This document shows, one piece after another, positions 11,640 to 22,955 of a DNA stretch of 64,000 nt; within the stretch, counting starts at the first letter, position 1, and each line of letters begins with the position of its first letter. Below the pieces are notes generated by a model, which did not search any database, was not told where the DNA came from, and saw nothing but the letters and a program-made list of their open reading frames with translations. Where the stretch lies: positions 264,489,177 to 264,553,176 of the forward strand of contig CM069432.1 of NCBI GenBank assembly GCA_035610365.1, given 5' to 3'. The translations under genes were made by a program, and so were the position numbers. Source of the DNA: Aquatica leii. Taxonomy: Eukaryota > Arthropoda > Insecta > Coleoptera > Lampyridae.

Positions 11640-13127
11640 TTAAGAAGAAATGGTCTCCGTATTTAAAGGAAAAGGATCTTCACGGATGATTAAGCTCGAC
11701 CCTGATTGGGTTACGGTTGCTAGGGGGCGTGTTTTTGATAAATGACTAATAACTGGGAACCAAAGAGGGGATAGTTCGAAACCATGATTGCGATTAAAGT
11801 TATTGGGGTGTTTGATGATTTCTATGCTTTCTCGCAATTTCCTGTTGAAAAAGAATGGAGATTTGGCAATCAACGAAACATTATCAAAATCTATCTTGTG
11901 ACCTGTAGTAAAATGATGTTCAGCGACCGCAGACTTGGAAGTATACCTTTTCCTTATACAACGATCATGTTCTGAAATGCGAGTAATGACGGAACGACCG
12001 GTTTCACCAATGTAGACTAAACCACAAGAACAAGGAATTTGGTATACACCTTGAGATGAAAGTGTAGGGAATTTGTCTTTGGGAGAAGGAAGAATCTGAG
12101 AGATTTTGCCTGTCGAGTTGAATATGGGTTTAATACCATTCTTACGAAGGAGTTTCCCTATTTGATCTGTAACCTTGTGAGTGTAGGGTAAAAAGGCCAA
12201 TTTCGGGTTGGATTCGGTAGTAGAAATGTCCTTAGGTAATCGAGTACGTGGATGTAAACGACGATGAATAACTCTATGAGTATCTCGCTTTACATAACCA
12301 TTGTTCAGTAAGGTTCTAGTAAGATGACGGAGTTCTGAGTCTAGATTCTCAGGTTGACAAATAGAAAAGGCACGGTGGACCAAAGATTCAATAACAGAAC
12401 GTTTCTGTGCAGGATGATGATGAGACGAAGCATGAAGGTATCTGTCCGTATGGGTGGGTTTGCGATAAACAGAATGGCCTAGAAGTCCGTCGGGCTTACG
12501 AGTCACAAGAACGTCAAAAAATGGAAGAGAACCATTACTTTCGATTTCCATAGTAAATTTGATATCTAAGTGTTGATTGTTAAGATGATCAAGAAACTTA
12601 GACAATTCAAGATGACCCTGAGACCAAACAATAAACGTGTCGTCAACATATCTAAACCACACTTTAGGTTTTAATATTGATGATTCCAAAGCAACCGTTT
12701 CAAAGGATTCCATAAAAATGTTAGCTACAACAGGTGATAGAGGAGAACCCATAGCAGCACCAGAAACTTGTTCGTAAAACTTATTATCAAATTGAATGTA
12801 AGTAGAGGATAGACACTTTTCAATAAGAGGAACCAAACTCAAGTCTTGCCATGTTGAGACAGAATCTGTTTGATGATAATAAGCGAATCCTTAGTAGGAA
12901 CTTTAGTAAAAAGTGAAGTAACATCAAAGCTCACAAGAAGATCTTGGGGTTCAAGTTTTATAGTTTCTAGACGTTGGATAAAATGCTGAGAGTTGAGGAT
13001 GTGAGAAGAGGTTTTACCTGTAAACTCGCAAAGAATGTTGGACAAGAACTTGGCTAGCTTGTAAGTAGGAGATTGGATAGTACTAACGATAGGTCGAAAA
13101 GGAATACCCTGTTTGTGAATTTTGGGA
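11640..13127 (-). pseudogene. PLE reverse transcriptase/GIY-YIG, left arm, truncated and frameshifted
   Basis: Two minus-strand frames (12839-13045 and 11640-12842) are joined by a one-base loss at about 12842. The RT palm starts at VSFDVTSLFTKVP, followed by GAAMGSPLSPVVANIFME and the catalytic box FRYVDDTFIVW. The C-terminus has the GIY-YIG nuclease start GVYQIPCSCGLVYIGETGRS. About 230 N-terminal codons present in the right arm are missing. Third-copy homology (25061-26914) confirms the family. Confidence 0.9.
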
Positions 13128-13149
13128 ACTCTTTTATCTTCATCTTGAG

Positions 13150-15261
13150 TTGGCTAATACTCTATCTCCGGATGATTGGAAATTCTTTGACAACATTACT
13201 TACCAGCAGTCTGATACCACTCTACGACTAACCACTGAAGGTCATCTCAAAAAGTTTCAATTATTGGAATCCAAGAATCGTAAAGTTTCTTCTACTACTA
13301 ACTCAGTAAAGACGGTTGTCAATTTATCTAGTTTGGTTCTCACTTCAGAACAGGAATCGGTGCTCTCTAAGGGTTTGAATTTTGCGGTTGCTCCCAAACG
13401 TATTCCTAAAGAAGATATTCTATGTGCTGTTGAGTCCTCTATAAGACATCTTCCTCGCCACATCTCAGATGCCATTCGTATTAACACTGGCAAAATCCTT
13501 GAATCATCTAAATTTCCTATATCCAACATTTCTAAGTCGGAAGAGTCAGCTCTAAAAAATGTTCGTAAGAACCCTGATATTATTGTTCTTCCAGCCGACA
13601 AAGGCAACGCCACTGTAGTTTTGAACCAAATTGATTATGTTACGAAAATCAATTCTATTTTGTCTGAAGAAACTTACGCTATTCTAACCCATAACCCCAC
13701 TTCGAGGATTGAACGCGAGGTTAGCCAAATCATCAAATCTTCCAATCTATCTCCTGAACCTAAACGTCGACTTACCCCATCAGATTCTAAACCACCTCGT
13801 CTATACGGACTTCCCAAAATTCACAAACAAGGTATTCCTTTTCGACCTATCGTTAGTACTATCTAATCTCCTACTTACAAGCTAGCCAAGTTCTTGTCCA
13901 ACATTCTTTGCGAGTTTACAGGTAAAACCTCTTCTCACATCCTGAACTCTCAGCATTTTATCCAACGTCTAGAAACTATAAAACTTGAACCCCAAGATCT
14001 TCTTGTGAGCTTTGATGTTACTTCACTTTTTACTAAAGTTCCTATTAAGGATTCGCTTATTATCATCAAACAGATTCTGTCTCAACATGGCATGGACTTG
14101 AGTTTGGTTCCTCTTATTGAAAAGTGTCTATCCTCTATTTACTTTCAATTTGATAATAAGTTTTACGAACAAGTTTCTGGTGCTGCTATGGGTTCTCCTC
14201 TATCACCTGTTGTAGCTAACATTTTTATGGAATCCTTTGAAACGGTTGCTTTGGAATCATCAATATTAAAACCTAAAGTGTGGTTTAGATATGTTGACGA
14301 CACGTTTATTGTTTGGTCTCATGGTCATCTTGAATTGTCTAAGTTTCTTGATCATCTTAACAATCAACACTTAGATATCAAATTTACTATGGAAATCGAA
14401 AGTAATGGTTCTCTTCCATTTCTTGACGTTTTTGTGACTCGTAAGCCCGACGGACTTCTAGGCCATTCTGTTTATCGCAAACCCACCCATACGAACAGAT
14501 ACCTTCATGCTTCGTCTCATCATCATCCTGCACAGAAACGTTCTGTTATTGAATCTTTGGTCCATCGTGCCTTTTCTATTTGTCAACCTGAGAATCTAGA
14601 CTCAGAACTCCGTCATCTTACTAGAACCTTAGTGAACAATGGTTATGTAAAGCGAGATACTCATAGAGTTATTCATCGTCGTTTACATCCACGTACTCGA
14701 TTACCTAAGGACATTTCTACTCCCAAATTCAACCCGAAATTGGCCTTTTTACCCTTCATTCACAAGGTTACAGATCAAATAGGGAAACTCCTTCGTAAGA
14801 ATGGTATTAAACCCATATTCAACTCGACAGGCAAAATCTCTAAGATTCTTCCTTCTCTCAAAGACAAATTCCCTACACTTTCATCTCAAGGTGTATACCA
14901 AATTCCTTGCTCTTGTGATTTAGTCTACATTGGTGAAACCGGTCGTTCCGTCATTACTCGCATTTCAGAACATGATCGTTGTATAAGGAAAAGGTATACT
15001 TCCAAGTCTGCGGTCGCTGAACATCATTTTACTACAGGTCACAAGATAGATTTTGATAATGTTTCGTTGATTGCCAAATCTCCATTCTTTTTCAACAGGA
15101 AATTGCGAGAAAGCATAGAAATCATCAAACACCCCAATAACTTCAATCGCGATCATGGTTTCGAACTATCCCCTCTTTGGTTCCCGGTTATGAGTTATTT
15201 TATCAAAAACACGCCCCCTAGCAACCGTAACCCAATCAGGGTCGAGCTTAATCATCCGTGA
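13150..15261 (+). pseudogene. PLE reverse transcriptase/GIY-YIG, right arm, one nonsense codon
   Basis: A single frame of 704 codons broken only by TAA at 13864-13866, where the sister copy at 25061-26914 has a glutamine codon. The N-terminal extension (about residues 1-200) precedes LPKIHKQGIPFRPIVSTI, then the RT core with YVDD, then GIY-YIG (GVYQIPCSCDLVYIGETGRS). The last 20 or so codons are frameshifted relative to the other copies. No true ATG starts the frame, so the 5' end is cut at the dimer junction. Confidence 0.92.
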
Positions 15262-15525
15262 CGATCCTTTTCCTTTAAATACGGAGACTATTTCTTCTTA
15301 AGTCACTTCTACGGAGTTTAGAATCTGGCTTGGTTCACAAGTTGATTACCTAACTCGGTAGTGGTTCTTTGTTAGATTTTCGTTTGCTTTTTCAGGTTAT
15401 CGTTATCTTTCTCACCTTTCCATAGTTTAGGTTATGGCTTGTTTTACAAGTGGATAACCTAACTTTTGAGAAGTTCTTAGTTAGATTTCGATTGCTTGTT
15501 TGAGTTTTGCGATTTATCTCACGCC

Positions 15526-15584
15526 CTGATGAAGCCCCTTACAAAAGTGGGCGAAACGTTGGCAGCTTCGGTTGCAACTATGAC
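15526..15584 (+). ncRNA. Hammerhead-ribozyme-like core in PLE tail (right arm)
   Basis: CTGATGA at 15526-15532, stem II with a short A-rich loop, GAAAC at 15553-15557, stem III with a TTCG loop, and TATGAC at the end. Same fold as at 11354-11416; stem I again unclear. Confidence 0.5.
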
Positions 15585-15616
15585 ACGCCCCAAACCTGGA
15601 AGACATTCTAATGTTA

Positions 15617-15630
15617 GTTCAGTGAAGGTA
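15617..15630. repeat. Right 14-bp target-site duplication of PLE dimer 1
   Basis: Exact copy of 11279-11292. Confidence 0.85.
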
Positions 15631-15964
15631 TTTATTAATATTAATTCTTCATTGTTCTTTTATTAAATCGAAGATGTGGTCAAAGTGTGGTGGAACGGCC
15701 TGTGCCGAATAATTTATGTTAAACACGTATTTAGTTTATAATTTCCTGCCCATCTCAGAAAATAGAAAAAAAAACTAGAAAAATAGAAAAATCTTCTACA
15801 AAACTGGAAGAAAATCCTAGAAAAATGGAATAAAAGTTTTGCAAAAATTCTCAGGCCAACTTTAGTACGAGTGAAAAACACGATGCCAGTAAGTATTTTA
15901 AATATCAACTCCGCCAGTATCTGAAATTGTGAGATGCATGAAATCTAATGAAGATACGTCGCCG

Positions 15965-17265
15965 AAATAATTACGGATATGGAGCAAGAAGGCGTGATTG
16001 AATCTTCAAGTAGTCCATGGGCATCCCCAGTGGTACTCGTAAAGAAGAAAGATGGTTTAACGAGGTTTTGCTAAACGACGTGAGCAAAAAAGACAGTTAC
16101 CGTTAGAGGGTGTCTAACGGTAACTGTCTTTTTTCAGGATCCTAGTGGATTTCCACGTTAGATTGGTTACTCACAGGTAGAAACTGAAACCCAAAAATCG
16201 TGAAAAAACAACTTTTACGATTAGAACTGATTTGTGGCAGTTCACTGTGATGCCCCTAGGCCTGTGTAGCGCTCCTACAACGTTTGAGCGTTTGATGGAG
16301 ACCATCTTGCGCAGACTGTCTTAAAAGACTTGTTTGGTTTACTTAGACGTCGTGATCGTGGTTGGAAGGTTGTTTAAAGAACACTTCAACAACTTGAAAG
16401 AAGTGTTTCAGCGACTACGTAGCTCTAATCCCATACTAATCCCAAGAGAGTGCCACGTATTTAAGAAGGAAGTACAATACCTTGGCCACATCGTATCTAG
16501 AGATGGAGTAAATGTTGACCCAGACAAAATCCGAGCAGTGCAAGCATGGGAAAGACCAATCGATAAACATCAGGTCTGAAGTTTCCTTTGTAACCGGATT
16601 TGCCAATATTGTCAAACCAAATTGACTAAACAAAGAACAGAATTTAGATGGAATGAAAACTGCAAAAATGCTTTTCATCAACTAAAACAGGCCCTAGTCA
16701 CTTCGCCGATTTTGCGTTATCCTAGAAGAGATGGAAAATTTGTTTTGGATACGGACGCTAGCAATCTGGCTATAGACACGGTCTTTTCGCAGGTTTAAAA
16801 TGGACAAGAAAAAGTTATCACGTATTTTAGCATGTCGGAAGTGTTGAAGCATCTCCACGATGGTACATCAAAAAAAGACACTTTGGAGACACCAGGGAGA
16901 AAGCGCAAAGCATCCATGAAGCAATACAACGTAGGAAGCCCTTTGGAAAGAGCAGCGATTGAGATCTCAGGGCCGTTCCCAGAATTCGATTTGGGAAATA
17001 AATACATTCTGGTAGCGGATGAATCGAACAATGGGAAAATACTTAGCCAAAGTCCGAACACCAAAGAGACTGGGATCAGTATTTGAACTTTTTCCTAATG
17101 GCATATCTATCATCCGTTCACGAAAGCACAGGCCAAACACCATCTTGTGTAATGGGCCCTTATGAAGTCGTGGAGCGTATTAATGACGTTATATATCGCA
17201 ACCGAAAACCACCCAGAGGCAAGCTAAAAATGGTCCACGTCGATCGCCTAGTTTGTTGGTGATAA
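15965..17265 (+). pseudogene. Gypsy pol remnant (RT, RNase H, integrase pieces)
   Basis: RT motifs are clear (FTVMPLGLCSAPTTFERLME), but the catalytic box reads YLDVVIVVG, where Gypsy RTs have YLDD; a catalytic aspartate is therefore lost. The intact frame 16334-16579 covers the connection region VQYLGHIVSRDGVNVDPDKI. RNase H begins at DTDASNLAI and is cut short. Integrase survives as KQYNVGSPLERAAIEI and KYILVADE. The C-terminal GPY/F-type block ends at HVDRL near 17260. A perfect hairpin at 16086-16134 replaces the expected RT fingers sequence. Confidence 0.82.
16086..16134. repeat. Perfect 21-bp hairpin within decayed RT
   Basis: The left arm (16086-16106, starting AAAAAAGACAGTTACCG) and the right arm (16114-16134) are exact complements around a 7-base loop, AGGGTGT. 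Such a perfect palindrome is out of place in a decayed gene. Confidence 0.9.
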
Positions 17266-17350
17266 CCACAATACGCAAGTTCAGATCCGAACCAGAGTAA
17301 TAACTAGCAAAACTAGAAATCAAATCGAAAGAATAGAGTTCGATAAATTT

Positions 17351-17683
17351 ATGAACTTATACGGAGGTTCTGGAAAAGCTAGTTTCGAAGTTATCATCAA
17401 GGAACAACAAGACCTGTTCCATACACAAAAAGATTACGCCATCGCACATTGCGTGAGTGAGGATCTTGACACTTCGAGAGGGGTTGCGGTCGTATTTAAA
17501 AAGAAGTTTGGGTAGCTAGATGAACTACGAAAACAGCAACCGGCAGTCGGAAAAGTTTTAAAACTACGTGGTGACAGACGCTTCGTTTTCTATTTGGTCA
17601 CAAAGAAATACGCACGTACTAAGCCGTTATACGAAAATCTGTTTCGAACATTAGAAGAAATGGAGTTCCGCCATTATTTTTAG
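17351..17683 (+). pseudogene. Macro domain (TARG1/OARD1-like ADP-ribosyl hydrolase) attached to Gypsy, one stop
   Basis: One frame of 111 codons from the ATG at 17351 to the TAG at 17681-17683, with a single internal TAG at 17513-17515. The pattern fits the TARG1/OARD1 group of macro domains: AIAHCVSEDLDTSRGVAVVF, then the lysine-rich KKKFG turn that in this group holds the catalytic lysine, then VGKVLKLRGDRRFVFYLVTK and TKPLYENLFRTLEEMEF. The last part, with the conserved GCGLD-type motif, is deleted. Macro domains of this class bind ADP-ribose and remove it from acidic residues. The position just after the integrase C-terminal block, repeated at 43917-44110, argues it belongs to the element and is not a host gene hit by insertion. 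Confidence 0.78.
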
Positions 17684-17864
17684 GCTTTTCGCATCCATGG
17701 TTTTTTAACAAATAAATATTTTCGGGTTTTGAACCGTGTTCCATATTTACACTTTTCACGAAATTATTAAAGCTTACATAAAGCTTACAAACTTTGAAAT
17801 ATTTACAATATTTGACGTTTCGACAGTGATGTCGCTGTCTTCTTCAGAAAAAACTGAAACTGTT

Positions 17865-19160
17865 TCAGTTCATACTGTGAAACGTATGCAGTCCATCGAT
17901 GGTGCTGATATTAAAGTCGGCATTGTCAAATAGAAATTGACAAAACCCTTCTGGCGATATTTCGGCCTCAGGTTGGAGTGTCGCTAATGCTTCTAGTATT
18001 TGAACTTTGTTATAAGAAGTACAAAATCCCAACTTAGATAAAAAAATTCTCAAATTTTTGGAGCCTAATTTTAGGTACAAAAATGTAGATATGCTGACTA
18101 AAATAGGCGATAAAAAATTGTGGCCTGGTCGCAGATATAATAACGTAAGCAATGGAAGTACATTTTTGTTCGAGATTTTCCGGTAGACATTTTTTCTTTT
18201 CATTATAGCTTTCAACAAAAAATCGAGTGTTTCTGATTGTTGATTTCTTTTAGAAAATCATTGCTCGAGGCATATGCCGAGGGGTCATAATTTGTGACCA
18301 AATGTCTTCTCTTATAATTTCGGCAGCTGCTTTGATTACTCGAAGTCTTTCCTCGCGTTCGTCGGTCTTACGATGATTGTACCAATGTTCCGACAGAATT
18401 TTGTGTCCAGTGTTTCGAAAGGAAACATTGGAAACTTTCTTTTTATTTGTGGCTAAAATTATGTCATCACCATTATTTTCCTGATTTTTTTTTATTGTTT
18501 GTTCAACAGGAACGTATTCTCTGACACGACTCATCAAATTAGGTAATGAAAATTGACAACCATCGCTGTTTTCAATGATGTCAAAAATTACCTCCATCGC
18601 TGAAGTGACATCATCTACGAGTGAGCGTCCACCCTTCTTTCCTGTTGGTTTTTTAAAAAAGTTTACGTAACATCTCTAATGGTATATAGCTTTTACAGCT
18701 ACTAAATCAAAAACACCTTCTAATCGCTGTTTTATTTCGCGACTCCACTTGTCTTTCCTTTGTATAGCTTTGTCCAAAACATTATCCTTTACGATTATTA
18801 TTATACGTTTATCATAGTGCTTTGTCTTTTCTTTTTCACAAAACTCTATATTTATCATTTCTGTTAAGAAAAAAAATGCTTTTTTTAAATCGAAACCTGA
18901 TATATATGATCTTAGCTTTCCTCTCAACGACGAACTAGTCGATCCTACTTTGCTCTCTTGTATTTTTCTTAATGCCGCAGTAATAATGTCATTTCGGGTG
19001 TAGTCCTTCCTACACAATACGTGCACAATCGCAGTCTATATTCCAGTCAATCTTTCAAGCTTGCCATCTTTCCTTGTCTCGCTTGATTTTCTTAAAGTAT
19101 TTAGGCCTTTTTCTTTAAAATTCACCGTTTCACATAAGCAAAGGTTTACTTCTGAAATAA
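17865..19160 (-). pseudogene. Remnant of an uncharacterised multi-copy ORF family (CRKDYTR type)
   Basis: Three minus-strand frames line up in order: 18676-19026 (VLCRKDYTRNDIITAALRK up to GVFDLVAVKAIYH), 18250-18597 (HKILSEHWYNHRKTDEREER region) and 17865-18218 (SKNLRIFLSKLGFCTSYNKV up to FDNADFNISTIDGLHTFHSM). They read as one protein broken by frameshifts. From memory, proteins with the CRKDYT and DNADFN..TIDG..TFHSM blocks occur in many copies in arthropods and fish and behave like transposon genes, but they have no agreed function. No terminal repeats were found here. A zinc-ribbon-like N-terminus (CLCE, then CRKDYT) is possible. Confidence 0.6.
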
Positions 19161-22108
19161 AACATCTATCATTAGTTGGCATTTTAAACGCGTAACATAG
19201 CTAAATACAGTTGTATTATACCCGGTCTCCTGTAGCGAACTGAGAAGTGAGAGCATGAGGCATGCTTTGTATAATTTGGGCGTACTCGACCATTCCGAAC
19301 GGTCGAATCTGTTTTTAGATGTTGTTCGGGATTGAAAAAGAAAACCACAGCGCTTATCAAAATCAATGGCAGAATGCATTATAATACTTTGTAACCGTCG
19401 TTTGAGGTTGTTCGATTACTTTCGTGAAAGACCCGGTATTTGAGTTGACGTTATTCATTTCATGTATTTTAGAATTGTTTTATTGATTTCAGATTGATTT
19501 TAAGAAATTATTTTACGTTTTTAAGTTCAGCTTTATAATTCAAAGTTGTGGATAAACTTTTGTATTCATTGATTTCAAAATTATTACGCTGTTGAGTCAT
19601 CCGTATTTTGCGTTTGTGTTTATTTGCCATTTTCTTGGTTCTGTAATAATTCTAATTGTAATTTATGTTTCTTTTCTGAGATATAATGGTAATTGAATAT
19701 ATTTTAGCAGCCAACTAAAGTTGGTACGCTAGTTGCATTTGCAAGTTCGGGTCTGTTTTCAGTCAGCAACTGTTCATAATAAATAAATCCATTTTTGTGC
19801 GGGTAACATTTGCAGTAAAGTACTTTAAGTCCTTATTGCTTTTGTTACTCACTACGCTTCTTTAGACCAAGCAGATCTCAAAAAAACATATCGACTTCTT
19901 TTGCCAAGTTTGATTTTTTACCTTAGGGTCTTCCCTTTTAACTTCTTTATGTTTCAGTGCATACGCTTTCCAGTCAATGATGTTACGGGTCAAAAAACCA
20001 ACGCTGTTATAATTTTTTCTTCTCATTGACAATCTGCATTCTAATTTTGTTATAAGGCATTTCCCCGAACGCTTCGTTTGACGCTTCTAAGATTTTTACG
20101 GTAATTTCTTCATACATTAATCCCGCTGAAAAAAAACTATACTTCACCTAACTTCTTTGCTAACCGGACTTTATACAAAAACTTTGTGGAATTCTTTGTT
20201 AACCCTTTCACATTGTACTATTTTGTCTCAATTTTCGTTGTTTCGCCATAACCTATTACGGCAGTAGCGTTTTTATTAAACAAAAGAAGAAGCAGGTACT
20301 GAGGTCCTAGTTCCGGAAGCAACTCAGCTAAAGTTGAGGTGTCGGTATAAACAAACTTAGGCCAAAAATACACATATATGATTGGATGGTCTGGTGTTTT
20401 TACGCCTATGTAAAGTCTTTTCAATTTTTAACGGTTTTTGAGAAATACCAACCTTTTGTTAATTCATTCCATATACCGCTGCAAAATTATTACTGTAAAA
20501 CAGAGACCTAACTACTTCACATAAAAATATAGGCTCGCCATACTATGAGAGCTACCTGCGACCACATGCTGTTTGTCCATCACAGTAAATAAAATATTAG
20601 ATTGCGCTTTACAAGGCAATGCATACACTAGTGTTTTTTTCCTGTTATCAAACCCATTAGAATCACCATCAATAGGCAAATATTACGATCGAAAAGATGT
20701 ACTAACTATTAACAAAAAAAGTTATTATGCATAATTTACAATTGAAGCCAGGGACGAGCACTAATAGCTTGAGAAGAAAATAATTTAATAGATTAACGCA
20801 AATTGATTTTAAAACACATCAAATTGGGCAAAGAAAGTTAAGTAGCGTACTTTTACAAAGAAAAAAGCATCTGCGCAATGCTACTTTTAATTTTAATAAC
20901 CTTCAAATTTAAGCATGGATGGTTAATTATTACAGTTACATTTCTGACGCTTCACGTTGTGTACAAAATCGCACATAAGTGAAATTCTGAAATAAAGAAA
21001 ATAAGACGAGTATAAATTACATTTTAAACGCTCTTTTAAGACATATCGATTTAGTAATTTCAAGTTTTAGTTAGGTAATAATTTGCAAAACACATCGTTT
21101 AATAATTTCACACCAATTTATTTTGGTATGGATCGTGCACATACAACCATAAAAACAATTGAACCGACAAACTTGAAATAGCCACCAATGTGTTTCCATC
21201 GCTTATGTTAGGTAATACATACATTTACTTACAGAATTATAAATACAAAACACAAAGAAAACCAAAAATTACACAAGTTTTATACTATCCATGCTGATTA
21301 AACTGCCGGTCAGAATTCATCTGCTTCAACGTGCCACCCACAGCATACGCGACTTCCTCTTAAAACGAATCATGTGGATTTTGCAGTTATCGTTGTTTCC
21401 GCCAGATGACGTAAATTCGCCCGTCTTTAAATTTAAATTTAAACTGAATCATCTCAGCGATTCTACAAGTTGTGTCTTTAGTTGTTTTTATCTTGTCTGC
21501 TTCATTTTTTCTCTTATTTGCATAACCTTATAACCACAATGATTAAAACAAGAGTTTGGAGCTACTCAAAACGTTTCTGAAATTGTTCCGAAACGCTTTT
21601 ATAACAATTTAAAAAAAAATTATTATCACAAAAACCGTTTAATTAATAATAATTCAATGGAATGTATTACTAAACTTGTTTTGCATTACCTACTATTATT
21701 CGGGTTGTTACGTGCATAAATTTAAAAATGCACTACCCTGTGTATTGGTTGAATTAAAGTTACTTTTCCATTTTTCGACGCCATCTATCGAGGTGGTCAT
21801 TTTTACTTTGACATCGCTCGCTACATAACCTGATGCTTGCGTAAATTAAAATTAATTTCTTAAAACATCCACATGTTGTGACACGATGTATAATGAAAAT
21901 ATCTATAACTAATTAATTTATTCAACGCAGGGTAAATGTTTTCTATTCGTTTTTTGGATTAAAGGTAATTTCTATGTTTTTTTCTCGGCGCAATGTGCTA
22001 CCTCCCAAATCTGGGTTTTCTTGTCTGTACAAGTTTAAAATCTACGATGGAAAAGTTCTAATAGGAAGCATTGGACCTACGAACTCTGTGATACAAGGGC
22101 AGATACAT
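19161..22108. other. AT-rich region, weak minus-strand coding relics
   Basis: No firm gene. Minus-strand stretches near 19880-20130 (MYEEITVKILEASNEAFGEM) and 20218-20424 (68 codons, KTPDHPIIYVYFWPKF) look protein-like, but no family is recognised and they are not joined in one frame. The plus-strand frame at 21291-21533 has no supporting motif. The rest is AT-rich. Confidence 0.35.
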
Positions 22109-22252
22109 TTGATATTTCTATTAGGAGGCAATTGATAAATAATATCACCTTTTACGAAACTGCATATGTACCAGATACGATTGATATTTTCATTCGGCGT
22201 CAATTGGTAACCAATAACACCTTGGACAAAAGGGCATGTGTAACAGCATACG
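22109..22252. repeat. Two to three copies of a 72-bp tandem repeat, open in one frame
   Basis: Units start at 22109 (TTGATATTTCTATTAGGAGG) and 22181 (TTGATATTTTCATTCGGCGT); a weaker unit precedes them from about 22037. Because 72 is a multiple of three, one plus-strand frame stays open across them and repeats IRRQL with spacing 24. The host of this repeat is unknown. Confidence 0.6.
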
Positions 22253-22376
22253 ATACGTTTCGGTTCTCTTACCTTTTATAAATGTTTCTTATTACCTGCT
22301 GTAGAGTTTGTGAGTCACCAGGTAGACACGATTATTTTCAGGTAGTTTAATTACACTGGTCTGCATGAAAATCGGC

Positions 22377-22473
22377 CCTGATACCATTTTTGACGATTCT
22401 TATGTAAAATGACCTCCTGAATCCAAAAATGAGCTCCGTTTTTACCCATCACCCACCTATTTTGGGGGACCCC
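22377..22473. repeat. Left terminal inverted repeat of the MPREC-type element
   Basis: Complementary to 27039-27136 with few mismatches and one small gap. Confidence 0.75.
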
Positions 22474-22955
22474 ATTTTTATTTTATTTTTTGCATTTTTT
22501 TTAGAATTTTAACTTATAGCCGTTAAACATGCCAAAGCAGGTAACAAAATTTATACCAAAGTATATGGCAAAAGTTTTGCTATAAAATGTATATAGAAAC
22601 AACCATAAAATACAAATATATAAGAACAGTAAATAGATATCAATAAACAGTTACGAAGAGTCACTGCACGACGCTGGCGATCTCAATACCACATGCAGGT
22701 TTGAACAGGAATTTTCGACAGGCTTGAACTTGCATTACTCTTCTCATTATAGTATATTACATTGTTTGCGTAACTGCTTCGATCAGTACATCTATAGCTG
22801 TTGCAGAGTTAACTTGTCGACGTTTTAAACGTGCTGGATTTTGTGTTCATTTTTGTTCATTTGTGTAAAACAGTAAAACTACTTTTCCTCCGGATTTTTT
22901 CAAGTGACTAAGTGTGATTTGTGATTAATATCGGGCGTTGAATTACTGTTTAATT

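Larger units (their letters stand above)
11293..15616. mobile_element. Penelope-like element dimer 1, head to head
   Basis: Two copies of one PLE family meet at their truncated 5' ends near 13128-13148. The left copy reads on the minus strand (11293 to about 13127), the right on the plus strand (about 13148 to 15616). Both 3' tails point outwards and share the same noncoding tail. The perfect 14-bp duplication outside the dimer shows joint insertion. PLEs encode a reverse transcriptase joined to a GIY-YIG nuclease and lie outside the LTR and LINE classes. Confidence 0.92.
15757..17683 (+). mobile_element. Decayed Gypsy retrotransposon with 3' macro domain, copy 1
   Basis: Plus-strand relics in order: a Lys/Glu-rich coiled segment of Gag (15757-15850), the start of RT ([20 protein letters not shown], from about 15965), RT palm (16240-16580), RNase H start (FVLDTDASNLAI, about 16740), part of integrase (16832-17086), the GPYEVVERINDVIYR block near 17155, then the macro-domain ORF. 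Large internal deletions join RNase H to integrase. LTRs were not found. The fuller relative is at 36341-44145. Confidence 0.85.

Noticed and set aside
11784..11975. 63-codon frames with identical sequence at 11784, 14965 (minus) and 25205
   Set aside because: Antisense shadows of the PLE nuclease gene, repeated because the element is repeated.
22109..22252. CRISPR-like short repeats
   Set aside because: Two or three adjacent diverged units without spacers in an insect genome; simple tandem duplication.
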